The notes under the pieces were generated by a model. The model saw only the letters and a program-made list of their open reading frames with translations, searched no databases and was not told the origin of the DNA. From assembly GCA_965214955.1 (NCBI GenBank), contig CBDCCU010000009.1:62001-126000 (forward strand): a DNA stretch of 64,000 bases. Direction: 5' to 3'. This document shows positions 8,454-17,398 of the stretch, one piece after another; within the stretch, counting starts at the first letter, position 1; each line of letters opens with the position of its first letter. The translations under genes and the position numbers were made by a program. The DNA is from Aliikangiella sp965214955 (GTDB lineage: Bacteria > Pseudomonadota > Gammaproteobacteria > Enterobacterales > Kangiellaceae).

Positions 8454-8741
8454 TTAAAAGATGCGGTTGATATCTCTCGATGCGTGAAGTACTCGAACCA
8501 TTTCAACACCCTCACTACTTTCTCGATAGTAAAGCACATAATGATCAACTGGAAAACATCGAAGCGTAGCCATTAAATCAGATCGCTCACTGCCTATCTC
8601 TGGATTTTCAGTCAGTAATTGGCCTTTATTATAAAGCTTGTCAATATAACGATCTGCATTGATAATACTGTCTTTAGCAATGTAGAGCCAGATATCAACC
8701 AGATCTTGCTCGGCTTCTGGCGAGAGGATTAACTGACTCAT
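8454..8741 (-). CDS. parE: ParE-type toxin
   Basis: The 95-residue protein shows the ParE pattern: LSPEAEQDLVDIWLYIAKDS at the N-terminus, ADRYIDKLYNKGQLLTENPEIG, then LRCFPVDHYVLYYRESSEGVEMVRVLHASRDI at the C-terminus. ParE toxins poison DNA gyrase in characterised cases. It overlaps the antitoxin gene by ATGA (8738-8741). The pair lies between two copies of a gene's 3' end, as if it had entered there. Confidence 0.9.
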   Translation of the reverse strand: MSQLILSPEAEQDLVDIWLYIAKDSIINADRYIDKLYNKGQLLTENPEIGSERSDLMATLRCFPVDHYVLYYRESSEGVEMVRVLHASRDINRIF

Positions 8742-8998
8742 TTAGTGCTATCTAATTGGGTGCGCCCTTTGTCTTTTATCGCTGCTTTGTCGAATGCCCT
8801 GCCTTGCCCTGCATCCAGAGATTCGATCCCAGCACCAAGATCTTTTCTAAGGGCTTCCAGCTTCACTTTCTGAAGCGAATCGCGCTCTTCCAGTAGTCGC
8901 AGACCTTCTCGAATCACTTCACTGGCTGAGTTATAAAGTCCTGTAGAGACTTTTTGCTTCACATAACCTTCAAGTTGGGGAGTAAGAGAGATATTCAT
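8738..8998 (-). CDS. parD: ParD-type antitoxin
   Basis: The protein is a ribbon-helix-helix antitoxin: MNISLTPQLEGYVKQKVSTG, then SASEVIREGLRLLEERD, followed by a charged tail. The start at 8998 is chosen because the ParD family begins exactly there; the longer frame back to 9052 would run through the operator. It is 86 residues long, the usual family length. An inverted repeat lies immediately upstream. Confidence 0.9.
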   Translation of the reverse strand: MNISLTPQLEGYVKQKVSTGLYNSASEVIREGLRLLEERDSLQKVKLEALRKDLGAGIESLDAGQGRAFDKAAIKDKGRTQLDSTK

Positions 8999-9009
8999 TA
9001 TGCTGACCT

Positions 9010-9061
9010 CGTATAACCATTTATATACGAATAATAACAATCTTTGATACAAATTGTTATT
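9010..9061 (-). promoter_or_regulatory. Candidate operator region of parDE
   Basis: Two inverted repeats precede parD: CGTATA (9010-9015) / TATACG (9024-9029), and AATAACAA (9033-9040) / TTGTTATT (9054-9061). ParD proteins repress their own promoters through such sites. Which dyad is used cannot be decided by eye. Confidence 0.55.
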
Positions 9062-9146
9062 TATCTGTGATATTTCTCGGCTTCACTAGATGAGTTACTT
9101 TAGAGTAATCAGGGTCAAGTATTCTTAAAATTACATACTAAATGCA

Positions 9147-9228
9147 GTTTTCTTTTGGTTATTTTTTATGGGCAAAATGTAGAGTGATTGCTGGATTTAA
9201 GCTGATAAAAGAAGCGAGTTTTAGGTAA
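9147..9228 (+). pseudogene. 3' remnant of a paralogue of the coiled-coil membrane protein gene
   Basis: The translation FSFGYFLWAKCRVIAGFKLI and its continuation to a TAA at 9226-9228 match the C-terminal 26 residues of the protein encoded at 7550-8308. Several differences are conservative or synonymous, which suggests it was once a functional tandem paralogue. Its 5' part is missing and the ParDE module occupies that position. The rest of the stretch 8999-9490 holds only the parDE operator region and no further gene that I can support. Confidence 0.75.
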
Positions 9229-9490
9229 TAAATCTACCAATATATTTTTATATCAATGCTTATCTGTAAAACAACTGTTCATGAACCCCATCAATCAATT
9301 CATGATTGAATTTGAAGGTCGCTTGGCGAATTATATTTAAAATGTGACAGTTAACAGAGCCATTCTCAAACTCTTTTTTATCGAGATTATCACTGCTTAT
9401 ATTTTATTATTTATAGTAAAACGTACACAGCGCCTTAACTTTTCAAATAAACTAATCACCAAGAAACATCAAAATGAATACTGTATTAAT

Positions 9491-10195
9491 TTAATTTTCT
9501 TTAATCTGCATTAGCAATTGCTTTATTAGTTCAGAAGCTTGCTGTTGTATCACTTCCTCTCTTTTAGCTTTCATAAATGGAGACTCTGGAGGAACAGAAA
9601 TACTAGTTACTAGTTGCTCAGCTAATAGATCAGCATTTGGTAAACCTGTTCCATCACCTTTTAAAAAACTAAAACGTAATTTTATGAACTTATCTTTTTG
9701 AATAAAAATATAACTATAAGATTGGTATTTAGCATCTTGGCTATCCACTAATTCTAATGATGTTTTTATACCTTGCTGGTTTGCTAAAAAAACTTCCTCT
9801 GTTTTTTCAATATTCACACTTTGATAATGCTTTTTCTCTACAGCCTTATTTATTTCATCAATAACAAATTGGTTCTCTTGTTTTAAAACTTCTAAAGTTT
9901 CTTCCCAGCTGACTTTTGGTATTGGGTAAATAAATACATCTAGCATATCGTTCTTTGAAAAGATATGGCCATAACGAAGCTGAATTCCCCAAAGTGGGTT
10001 TTCAAATTTATGCTGAGTACTATACCTTAAGGAATAAACTTCTTCTGGATATACCAAGTCTTTTGCATAATCACTTGATGGTAAATTTAACGAGCTTTGC
10101 GAACTAGAAGACTGCAAGTTTTTAGTATTACTTGCTTGCTTCATTACACAAGCATTTAATAAAAACATTACTAAAACCAGTAAAATTTTAGGCAT
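9491..10195 (-). CDS. Putative lipoprotein, function unknown
   Basis: The 234-residue protein has a lipoprotein signal peptide with lipobox LLNAC (Cys at residue 16), then a serine-rich linker (SSSSQSSLNLPSS). The remainder looks like a mixed alpha/beta globular domain (EEVYSLRYSTQHKFENPLW, LDVFIYPIPKVSWEETLEVL). No family is recognised. It is probably anchored to the outer or inner membrane facing the periplasm. It stands alone on the minus strand. Confidence 0.75.
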   Translation of the reverse strand: MPKILLVLVMFLLNACVMKQASNTKNLQSSSSQSSLNLPSSDYAKDLVYPEEVYSLRYSTQHKFENPLWGIQLRYGHIFSKNDMLDVFIYPIPKVSWEETLEVLKQENQFVIDEINKAVEKKHYQSVNIEKTEEVFLANQQGIKTSLELVDSQDAKYQSYSYIFIQKDKFIKLRFSFLKGDGTGLPNADLLAEQLVTSISVPPESPFMKAKREEVIQQQASELIKQLLMQIKEN

Positions 10196-10355
10196 GATAA
10201 TTCCTTATATTATTCATTTTTTTATTTTAAAAACTGCTTTTACTCTACTTAATCAGAAAGCTTCAAGCATCTCCAATATTTGCTTCATCATATCAAAAGT
10301 TATTAATAGGAAATAGGTGGTATTCACAAAGGATTAAACCTCATTTATTATTTTA

Positions 10356-10856
10356 CTAATCAAACGATTTTTTCACAAAAGCGCTGGTTAAAAAATAAAT
10401 AACTGCACCGACCAAGCCACTATACAAGCACAATTTGTGTAACACGGCTACAGATACCAAGCCATGAAATTTATTGACTAATATTATTGGATAAAATGGT
10501 TCTACATCAATATGCATAATACTGTCTAAAAAAACATGGCTGAAACTTCCAATAAATGCACTAACAAATGCAACCCACCAAGCAATTTTTATTGGGTTAT
10601 CTTTATTAATTTTTAATATTTTAAGTCCAATTTCTGATAAATACTTACCTGTAATCGCAGAAAAAAGAGCAATTAGCATTGCTCCTATGTAAGTATGAGT
10701 AAAACCGTGAAGATGCCCTTCACCTGAGATCAGAACAATCAGCGGTTGAATATCCATTACAATTTGAGTCCATCCAAAAACCATTAGGCTAAAGCTACTT
10801 TGTAAAGCTGCCTTAATAAAGATACCTGGCCCCATATGAATTGGTGTAAAAGGCAT
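10356..10856 (-). CDS. YdjM/DUF4184-like integral membrane protein
   Basis: The 166-residue protein starts MPFTPIHMGPG and carries several membrane helices (about 18-45, 56-75, 92-112, 140-160). It keeps scattered histidine/aspartate motifs (MDIQP, HGFTHT, FSHVFLDSIMH) seen in membrane-bound metal-dependent hydrolase-like (YdjM) and DUF4184 proteins. The catalytic function of these families is not established. No operon partner. Confidence 0.7.
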   Translation of the reverse strand: MPFTPIHMGPGIFIKAALQSSFSLMVFGWTQIVMDIQPLIVLISGEGHLHGFTHTYIGAMLIALFSAITGKYLSEIGLKILKINKDNPIKIAWWVAFVSAFIGSFSHVFLDSIMHIDVEPFYPIILVNKFHGLVSVAVLHKLCLYSGLVGAVIYFLTSAFVKKSFD

Positions 10857-10971
10857 AATAAGTCCTAATTTTAGAGTTTCTTTTTAATTAATGGTTAGAA
10901 TAAAATATTTTTAGAATAAACCAAACAATCAGCCGTTGATAACACCAGAACTAATAAATCCAAAAGGCTCA

Positions 10972-11154
10972 ATGATGATCAACCTACAAGAAAACAATTC
11001 AACATCACCGATTTGTCCGCATTGTGAAAAATCAATTTCTAATATTTACTTTCAAGAAGTCAAAGCGTTTTTTGGCAAACGCTTTATCTACTTTTGTTCT
11101 AGCTGTAAAAAAACACTCGGTGTGTCACACAGGAAAGGTTTTTGGATGGGATAA
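10972..11154 (+). CDS. Small zinc-ribbon protein
   Basis: The 60-residue protein has two CxxC knuckles (CPHC and CSSC) 27 residues apart with GKRFIYFCSSCKKTLGVSHRKGF at the end, typical of a zinc ribbon. The ATG at 10972 is chosen because AAAGG lies just upstream (10963-10967); an in-frame TTG at 10936 would add 12 residues. The function is unknown; such proteins can be binding modules for nucleic acid or protein. Confidence 0.6.
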   Translation: MMINLQENNSTSPICPHCEKSISNIYFQEVKAFFGKRFIYFCSSCKKTLGVSHRKGFWMG

Positions 11155-11161
11155 GCTAATT

Positions 11162-11944
11162 TTATTCTAATAAAAAGTCTTGCATAGAATAAAGCCCTGC
11201 TTTTTGCTTGGCTAACCAAACCGATGCTGCCACTGCACCTTCGGCAAAGCAGTGTCTATTTTGAGCTTTATGCTCAATGCTAATAATTTCATTATCGAGC
11301 GCAAATAATACTTTGTGCTCGCCAATAATTTCTCCCGCTCTAATAACCGACATACCAATCTCGCCTTTTTTTCGGGCTCGCTCTTCAAATCGGCTTTCGG
11401 TCACTTGCAAGTCTTCAAATTTTTCACCCATGGCATTAGCGATGGTTTCACCAATACGAATAGCCGTACCAGATGGTGCATCAACCTTATGGCGATGATG
11501 AGACTCTATAATTTCTATATCGGCTTTTTTACCTAATATTTTTGCGGCTTGAGCTAAAATAGCTAAAGTAGAATTCACCCCAATACTGGTATTGGGTGCA
11601 AGTAAAATAGGAATTTTTTTACTGGCTTTTTCTATTGCCAGTAACTGCTTTTCTGAAAAACCCGTTGTGCCAATTAGCACAGGTTTTTTTGTAGCAATAG
11701 CATTATCAATTAACACTGTGGTTGCACGCGGCAAACTAAAATCAATAACAATATCACTATTAATAAGTGCTTGATTAATATCGCTTGAATAAGTTACCTG
11801 AGTTAGCCCAACAGAACGACCTAACAAGCGGTGACTTGGTCTACAGATAGCCGCAGATAATTGGGCGGTTTCGTGACTAACTACCTGGCTTATAACCTGC
11901 TGCCCCATTTTTCCAGAGGCAGCATTAACGGCAATTTTTATCAT
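11162..11944 (-). CDS. dapB: 4-hydroxy-tetrahydrodipicolinate reductase
   Basis: The 260-residue protein has the N-terminal nucleotide-binding motif NAASGKMGQQV, the IGTTGFSEKQL segment, and the catalytic signature ESHHRHKVDAPSGTA near residue 147. It reduces hydroxy-tetrahydrodipicolinate with NAD(P)H in the lysine/diaminopimelate pathway. It lies four bases downstream of the oxidoreductase beta gene on the same strand, so it may share that transcript. Confidence 0.95.
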   Translation of the reverse strand: MIKIAVNAASGKMGQQVISQVVSHETAQLSAAICRPSHRLLGRSVGLTQVTYSSDINQALINSDIVIDFSLPRATTVLIDNAIATKKPVLIGTTGFSEKQLLAIEKASKKIPILLAPNTSIGVNSTLAILAQAAKILGKKADIEIIESHHRHKVDAPSGTAIRIGETIANAMGEKFEDLQVTESRFEERARKKGEIGMSVIRAGEIIGEHKVLFALDNEIISIEHKAQNRHCFAEGAVAASVWLAKQKAGLYSMQDFLLE

Positions 11945-11948
11945 TGGT

Positions 11949-13001
11949 TTATCTTAAACTTTGATTAAGCGCTTCTAATGCATCACTACCTGGACATAAA
12001 TCTTTTTCAGTTAACTGATTAAGTGGTGTATCACAGGTATTGATAATATCGTGAGTGCTATTTGAGTTGGCATTTAAGTGCAACAAACCAGTAAGCACTT
12101 GCTTGTTTTGTTTAGCTTCTTCAAGTGCAGCTAAAACCGATTCTCTGCAAGTAACATCGAGCGAACCTGGCTGTCGATGTAGGTTAATGGTTGTACCATC
12201 GTGCAAAGTAATTGATTCTGTCGTTTGTTCAGGATTTTTAACCGTGATCTCTTGCTCATGCGGCACTAAATCAAATGTACCAGTGGCTTCTTTATGATCA
12301 CGCACCCATTCATAACTTTTGGTTGATTTAGGCGTGTTGTTAAAAGTTACACAAGGTGAAACCACATCAATTAGGGCAAAACCGTTATGCTTGATAGCCC
12401 CTTTAATTAAGGGAACTAATTGTTCTTTATCACCAGAGAAACTACGCGCCACATAGCCAGAACCTAATGAAATAGCTAACTCGCAAAGATCCATAGGCTC
12501 ATACATATTGGGCACGCCTTTTTTACTTGCACTACCCACATCGGCGGTTGCAGAATCTTGACCTTTGGTTAAACCATAAACACCATTGTTCATTACAATG
12601 TAAACCATATTAAGGTTACGGCGAACAAGGTGCATAAATTGCCCCATACCAATCGAAGCGGTATCACCATCACCTGATACGCCAATATAGGTTAAGTCGC
12701 GATTACCCATATTTGCGCCAGTAGTTACCGATGGCATTCGACCATGAACCGAGTTAAAACCATGCGACTTTGATAAAAAGTAAGCAGGGGTTTTTGACGA
12801 ACAACCAATGCCCGACATTTTCGCAATACGATGCGGCTCTAACGACAGCTCAAAACAAGCGTTAATAATAGAGTTACTAATTGAGTCATGCCCACAGCCC
12901 GCACACAGAGTAGACAATGCGCCTTCATAATTAGCTTGGGTGTAGCCTAGTTCATTAATTGCTGATTCAGGATGTCTGAAAGTTGACTTTAAATAACTCA
13001 T
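11949..13001 (-). CDS. korB: 2-oxoacid:acceptor oxidoreductase, beta (TPP-binding) subunit
   Basis: The 350-residue protein has the beta-subunit features: an N-terminal CAGCGHDS Cys motif, the thiamine pyrophosphate motif GVSGDGDTASIGMG followed by MNNGVYGLTKGQ, and a downstream KGVPNMYEPMDL region. The enzyme class oxidatively decarboxylates 2-oxoacids (2-oxoglutarate or pyruvate-like) and passes electrons to ferredoxin or another carrier. The start overlaps the end of the alpha subunit gene (12998-13001, ATGA). The 2-oxoacid specificity cannot be read from the sequence. Confidence 0.9.
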   Translation of the reverse strand: MSYLKSTFRHPESAINELGYTQANYEGALSTLCAGCGHDSISNSIINACFELSLEPHRIAKMSGIGCSSKTPAYFLSKSHGFNSVHGRMPSVTTGANMGNRDLTYIGVSGDGDTASIGMGQFMHLVRRNLNMVYIVMNNGVYGLTKGQDSATADVGSASKKGVPNMYEPMDLCELAISLGSGYVARSFSGDKEQLVPLIKGAIKHNGFALIDVVSPCVTFNNTPKSTKSYEWVRDHKEATGTFDLVPHEQEITVKNPEQTTESITLHDGTTINLHRQPGSLDVTCRESVLAALEEAKQNKQVLTGLLHLNANSNSTHDIINTCDTPLNQLTEKDLCPGSDALEALNQSLR

Positions 13002-14869
13002 GCTTCCACCTCCTGAGCAGAAGAGTTCACGGTGGTAAATGGACTCACATTTTCACCGGCTAACATTCTTTCTATTTTACGTTTAATTCTTCGTGCTCTA
13101 ATTGGCATACCATCAATATTTAAAATTGATCGAAGCTTTTCTGTACCTGTATTAAATTCATTAATTAATAAGGTACGCATTTGCGCATCGCGATTTTGCT
13201 CAATCACAAAAATAGTGTCGTGTTTATCAATAAAGTCGCCAATGTCAGGATGGAATGGGAAAGACTTAATACGACAGGTATTAATTTTAGTCCCTGTTTC
13301 TTCTAGCCCATCAAGTGCTTCATAGCTTGCTTGCGCGCTGGTACCAAAGAAAATAGCACCCACTTTTGAATTTTCATCTCTAAATTTAATTTGCGGTAAT
13401 GGCGCTACGTCTTTAGCAGTTTCCCACTTTTTAACTAAGCGCTCCATGTTGGCTTCATATACGCTACTATCTTCGGTATAAGCAGCATAATCATCGTGCG
13501 ACGAACCACGGGTAAAATACGAACCTTTGGTTGGATGCGTGCCTGGATAAGTGCGATAACCAATACCGTCGCCATCGACATCTTTATATCGTCCCCAGCG
13601 CTCTTGCATATTGTCTAAATCTTCTGCGCTTAGCACCTTGCCACGATCATATTTGCGCTCATCATCCCATTTAAGTGGGCGCGAAACATGATCGTTCATG
13701 CCTAAATCTAAGTCTGATAAAACAATAACAGGTGTTTGCAAACGATCAGCCACATCAAACGCCGTAGCGGTCATTTCAAAACATTCGGCGGGATCGCAAG
13801 GGATTAATAATACATGCTTGGTATCACCGTGCGAGGCATAAGCGGCAGAAATTACATCAGACTGCTGGGTTCTAGTTGGCATACCCGTACTAGGTCCGCT
13901 ACGTTGAACATCAACCAAAACAACAGGAATTTCGGCAAAATAGGCTAGGCCTAAAAACTCGCTCATTAATGAAACACCAGGGCCCGATGTTGCAGTAAAC
14001 GACCTTGCGCCATTCCAGTTGCCACCAATTGCCATGCCCATTGCCGATAATTCATCTTCGGCTTGTAAAATGGCAAACTTATTTTTGCCATCTTCGTCTT
14101 TACGGAATTTATTAGCGTATTTTTCAAAGGCTTCAACCACCGAAGTTGAAGGTGTGATCGGATACCAACCCGCAAAGGTTGCACCGCCATAAACCGCACC
14201 TAGTCCTGTGGCGCTATTACCGTCAATCATAATGGAGTCGCCAACATTATCTCTGCGCGAAACACTTAAACCACAAACATCAGCAAAATGCGCCTTTGCA
14301 TAGTTATAACCTAACTCTAGCGCACCAATATTAGGGGCAATAAGCTTTTCTTTTTTTGCAAACTGATCTTTAACCATGCCAGTAAGCACTTCAAATTCCA
14401 TATCAAACAGATAAGCTAATGCACCAACATAAATAATATTTTTAAATAACTGGCGCTGACGTGGGTTAGTGTAGTTATCAATACACATTTGGGTTAACGG
14501 AATGCCAATTTCATAAATATCTTCGCGCTTAAAGTCTCTGGGTAAGGCTTTGGTAGAATCATATAGAAAGTATCCACCTGGCATTAAAGTGTCATAATCT
14601 TGTTTCATGGTTTGGCCATTAATCGCCACCACAAAATCAACATCACCGCGACTACCTAAATAACCTTTTTCAGTGACTCTTACCTCAAACCAAGTAGGTA
14701 AACCCTGAATGTTTGAAGGAAAAATATTTTTCGGGCTAACTGGCACGCCCATTCTAAATACCGCTTTTGAGAACATATTGTTGGCACTAGCCGAACCAGT
14801 TCCGTTCACATTTGCAAAACGAATGACGAAGTCATTAACCGCTTCGATTCTTGGATGATTACTCGGCAT
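12998..14869 (-). CDS. korA: 2-oxoacid:acceptor oxidoreductase, gamma-alpha fusion subunit
   Basis: The 623-residue protein fuses a gamma domain (about residues 1-200, beginning with FVIRFANVNGTGSASANNMF) to an alpha domain starting at about 215 (SATGLGAVYGGATFAGWYPITPS). That second segment contains the substrate-pocket motif YPITPS, followed by the TATSGPGVSLMSEFLGLAYFA region. This is the KorA-type layout. It sits between the flavoprotein gene (two-base gap) and the beta gene (overlap), forming one operon. The product should form a complex with KorB; electrons probably go to the neighbouring flavoprotein or a ferredoxin. Confidence 0.9.
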   Translation of the reverse strand: MPSNHPRIEAVNDFVIRFANVNGTGSASANNMFSKAVFRMGVPVSPKNIFPSNIQGLPTWFEVRVTEKGYLGSRGDVDFVVAINGQTMKQDYDTLMPGGYFLYDSTKALPRDFKREDIYEIGIPLTQMCIDNYTNPRQRQLFKNIIYVGALAYLFDMEFEVLTGMVKDQFAKKEKLIAPNIGALELGYNYAKAHFADVCGLSVSRRDNVGDSIMIDGNSATGLGAVYGGATFAGWYPITPSTSVVEAFEKYANKFRKDEDGKNKFAILQAEDELSAMGMAIGGNWNGARSFTATSGPGVSLMSEFLGLAYFAEIPVVLVDVQRSGPSTGMPTRTQQSDVISAAYASHGDTKHVLLIPCDPAECFEMTATAFDVADRLQTPVIVLSDLDLGMNDHVSRPLKWDDERKYDRGKVLSAEDLDNMQERWGRYKDVDGDGIGYRTYPGTHPTKGSYFTRGSSHDDYAAYTEDSSVYEANMERLVKKWETAKDVAPLPQIKFRDENSKVGAIFFGTSAQASYEALDGLEETGTKINTCRIKSFPFHPDIGDFIDKHDTIFVIEQNRDAQMRTLLINEFNTGTEKLRSILNIDGMPIRARRIKRKIERMLAGENVSPFTTVNSSAQEVEA

Positions 14870-14871
14870 TA

Positions 14872-16638
14872 CTAACCCGCCTTAGTCACAGAATAAGAGA
14901 ATTTTTGCATATCCCAAGCCGCTGTAGGACAACGCTCGGCACACAGACCACAATGAAGACAAACATTTTCATCTTTAACCATCACCCGCGAAGTTTTTAA
15001 CTCGCCCGACACATAAAGATCTTGCTCGGTATTATTCGATGGTTGAATTAATCTTGTTCTTAAATCGTCTTCTTCACCGTCATGGGTAAAATTAATACAT
15101 TGGGTTGGGCAAACATCGGTACAAGCGTCGCACTCAATACATAAGTTATCAGTAAATACGGTTTGTACATCGCAGTTTAAACAGCGCATGGCTTCTTCAT
15201 AGCCCAACTCGGTATCAAAACCTTTTTCAACTTCTAGCTTTAGGTTAGCAAGGGCTTTTTCTTTATCAACATGAGGCACCAAATGGCGTTTATCATGATC
15301 GATATGATTATCATAAGTCCACTCATGAAAGCCCATTTTTTGTGATAATAAATTCACGTTAGGTGCAGGGCGGTCGCTTACTTCGTCACCCATGCAGAAT
15401 TTATGCATAGAAATAGCCGCCTGATGACCATGAGCCACCGCAGTAATAATGTTAGAAGGACCAAATGCCGCATCACCACCAAAAAACACTTTAGGATTGG
15501 TTGACTGAAAAGTGCTTTCATCAACCACAGGCATATCCCATTTGCCAAAATCTAAGCCAATGTCACGCTCTATCCAAGGGAATGCGTTATCTTGACCAAT
15601 GGCAATCAGTACATCATCACATTCCATTAACACTAAATCTTCACCGGTTGGGATCAATGAACGCTTACCATTTTCATCATATTCAGCGCGAACTTTTTCA
15701 AACTTCATACCAGTTAGTTTGCCATCTTCAACCACAAAGGAATGAGGCACATGGTTTTCAAAAATTGGAATATCCTCAGCAACCGCATCTTCAATTTCCC
15801 AAGGTGACGCTTTCATTTCTTTTTGCGGGCTACGCACCACAATACGCACATCTTCGCCGCCTAAACGTCTTGCGGTACGACAACAATCCATTGCAGTATT
15901 ACCACCACCAAGCACTAATACTTTTTTACCGATTGACTTGGTATGACCAAACGCCACACTCTCTAACCAATTAATACCAACCGATATATTGCTGCTACCT
16001 TCATCTCGACCCTCTATTTTTAAATCGCGACCATTGGGTGCGCCAGAGCCAACAAAAATGGCGTCATAATCTTTTTCGAGTAAACCTTTTAAGCTATCAA
16101 CATAATGCTTAAAGTGAGTGGTTACTCCCATATCTAAAATATAATCCACTTCTTCATCTAAAACTTCGGCAGGCAATCTAAACGATGGAATTTGGCTACG
16201 CATAAATCCGCCACCCACTTCTTGCTCATCATAAAGATCAACATCATAACCCAGTGGGGCTAACCCTCTTGCTACGGTTAAAGAGGCAGGACCTGCGCCA
16301 ACTAACGCCACCTTTTTACCATTTTTAGGCATTACTTTAGGCAAGCGATCTTTAATATCGGTTTTATTATCAGCAGCAACCCGTTTTAATCGACAAATAG
16401 CCACGGGCTCTTCTTCTACGCGTCCACGGCGGCAGGCTGGTTCACAAGGTCTGTCACAAACCCGACCTAAAACCCCAGGGAAAACGTTAGACTCCCAATT
16501 AATCATGTAAGCATCGTCATATCGCCCAGCAGCAATTAAACGAATATATTCTGGCACAGGAGTATGCGCCGGACACGCATACTGACAATCGACAACCTTA
16601 TGGAAGTATTCAGGATCTTTTATATCTGTTGGCTTCAA
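14872..16638 (-). CDS. GltD-like FAD/NAD(P) oxidoreductase with N- and C-terminal Fe-S motifs
   Basis: The 588-residue protein is built from three parts. The N-terminal Fe-S domain (about residues 14-95) has the pattern CQYACPAHTP and CDRPCEPACRRG. The GltD-like core has an FAD motif VALVGAGPASLTVARG (about 110) and an NAD(P)H motif VLGGGNTAMDCCRTARRLGG (about 243). The C-terminal tail has two 4Fe-4S motifs (CIECDACTDVCPTQC and CLHCGLCAERCP). It is the first gene of the operon with the korA/korB-like genes and probably moves electrons between that enzyme and NAD(P)H. A role in glutamate synthesis is unlikely because no large GltB subunit is linked to it. Confidence 0.9.
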   Translation of the reverse strand: MKPTDIKDPEYFHKVVDCQYACPAHTPVPEYIRLIAAGRYDDAYMINWESNVFPGVLGRVCDRPCEPACRRGRVEEEPVAICRLKRVAADNKTDIKDRLPKVMPKNGKKVALVGAGPASLTVARGLAPLGYDVDLYDEQEVGGGFMRSQIPSFRLPAEVLDEEVDYILDMGVTTHFKHYVDSLKGLLEKDYDAIFVGSGAPNGRDLKIEGRDEGSSNISVGINWLESVAFGHTKSIGKKVLVLGGGNTAMDCCRTARRLGGEDVRIVVRSPQKEMKASPWEIEDAVAEDIPIFENHVPHSFVVEDGKLTGMKFEKVRAEYDENGKRSLIPTGEDLVLMECDDVLIAIGQDNAFPWIERDIGLDFGKWDMPVVDESTFQSTNPKVFFGGDAAFGPSNIITAVAHGHQAAISMHKFCMGDEVSDRPAPNVNLLSQKMGFHEWTYDNHIDHDKRHLVPHVDKEKALANLKLEVEKGFDTELGYEEAMRCLNCDVQTVFTDNLCIECDACTDVCPTQCINFTHDGEEDDLRTRLIQPSNNTEQDLYVSGELKTSRVMVKDENVCLHCGLCAERCPTAAWDMQKFSYSVTKAG

Positions 16639-16705
16639 ACCAAGGTCTCCTAAATTTCAGTGAATTTTTAACGCCTTGTAATTTAAAGGCTTTGAGTTAG
16701 CAAGT

Positions 16706-16742
16706 TATGCTTAAATGTAAGATATTACATGAAATAAGCATA
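16706..16742 (-). promoter_or_regulatory. Extended palindrome upstream of the 2-oxoacid oxidoreductase operon
   Basis: Nested inverted repeats: TATGCTTA (16706-16713) / TAAGCATA (16735-16742) outside and ATGTAA (16715-16720) / TTACAT (16725-16730) inside. A minus-strand -10-like TATAAT lies just upstream (16769-16774). There is no T-run, so an operator is more likely than a terminator. The binding protein is unknown. Confidence 0.45.
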
Positions 16743-16887
16743 GCTCAAAAAAATAATTCTGGGCACGGATTATACTGACTTTTGTCGCTTTGTATTGCGT
16801 TTTTGTTGAAAAATTCGCCATTTGGGCTAATTTGACGAATAATCCTGATATATATCAAAAGCTAGATAATCATTAAAACGTACAAAC

Positions 16888-17304
16888 TTAAGGCTTGTTA
16901 CTAATTTTTTTTGATAGCAGATCATTAAGCCGATTTAATAATGCTTCTAATTGGCTCTGCTCTTTAATAGAAAACTCTTCCCAAATAGGTTGCCAAGCTT
17001 GATGATGATCTTGCTGTGCCGCCTCATACTTTTGAATACCTTTTTGTGTTGGTACTATCCAGCGCTGGCGGGCATCATCTTTCGACTGCGCCCTTAATAC
17101 CAAAGAATCACTTTGCAATTCATCCACTAGTTTCGACATTGTTGGCATTTTTACTTGCTGAATATCACACAGTTGCCTTAAAGTGACGGGGTTTTTATTA
17201 AGAATTAACCCCAAAACCTGCATTCTAGCACCGCTAAGCTCGCTCGATTGCGACAAAATATTAATATAACGATTTAAGCGATAAAGGTTTTCGGTAATAT
17301 TCAT
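16888..17304 (-). CDS. MarR-family transcriptional regulator
   Basis: The 138-residue protein has the MarR winged-helix pattern: LSGARMQVLGLILNKNPVTLRQLCDIQQVKMPTMSKLVDELQ (about residues 22-63), a wing with DDARQRW, and helices for dimerisation. It lies between the 2-oxoacid oxidoreductase operon (same strand, downstream) and the borosin locus (divergent, 94 bases away), so it could control either. A short palindrome sits in the divergent spacer. The ligand is unknown. Confidence 0.88.
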   Translation of the reverse strand: MNITENLYRLNRYINILSQSSELSGARMQVLGLILNKNPVTLRQLCDIQQVKMPTMSKLVDELQSDSLVLRAQSKDDARQRWIVPTQKGIQKYEAAQQDHHQAWQPIWEEFSIKEQSQLEALLNRLNDLLSKKISNKP

Positions 17305-17344
17305 AACAATTCATTCTCAATATTTAAAGCCAATCTTGTTAGGC

Positions 17345-17361
17345 AGGCTAATTATAAGCCT
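17345..17361. promoter_or_regulatory. Palindrome in the MarR/borosin divergent spacer
   Basis: AGGCT AATTATA AGCCT is a perfect 5-bp inverted repeat with an AT-rich core. It is placed between the start codons of the MarR gene and the borosin methyltransferase gene. MarR proteins bind such short palindromes, so it is a candidate operator for both directions. Confidence 0.4.
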
Positions 17362-17398
17362 AGCTTAGCATTTTGTCCTAAACAATAACGGAAAATAA

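Noticed and set aside
15501..15974. 157-residue open frame opposite the GltD-like gene.
   Set aside because: It lies on the opposite strand of a well-supported gene and has no recognisable motif.
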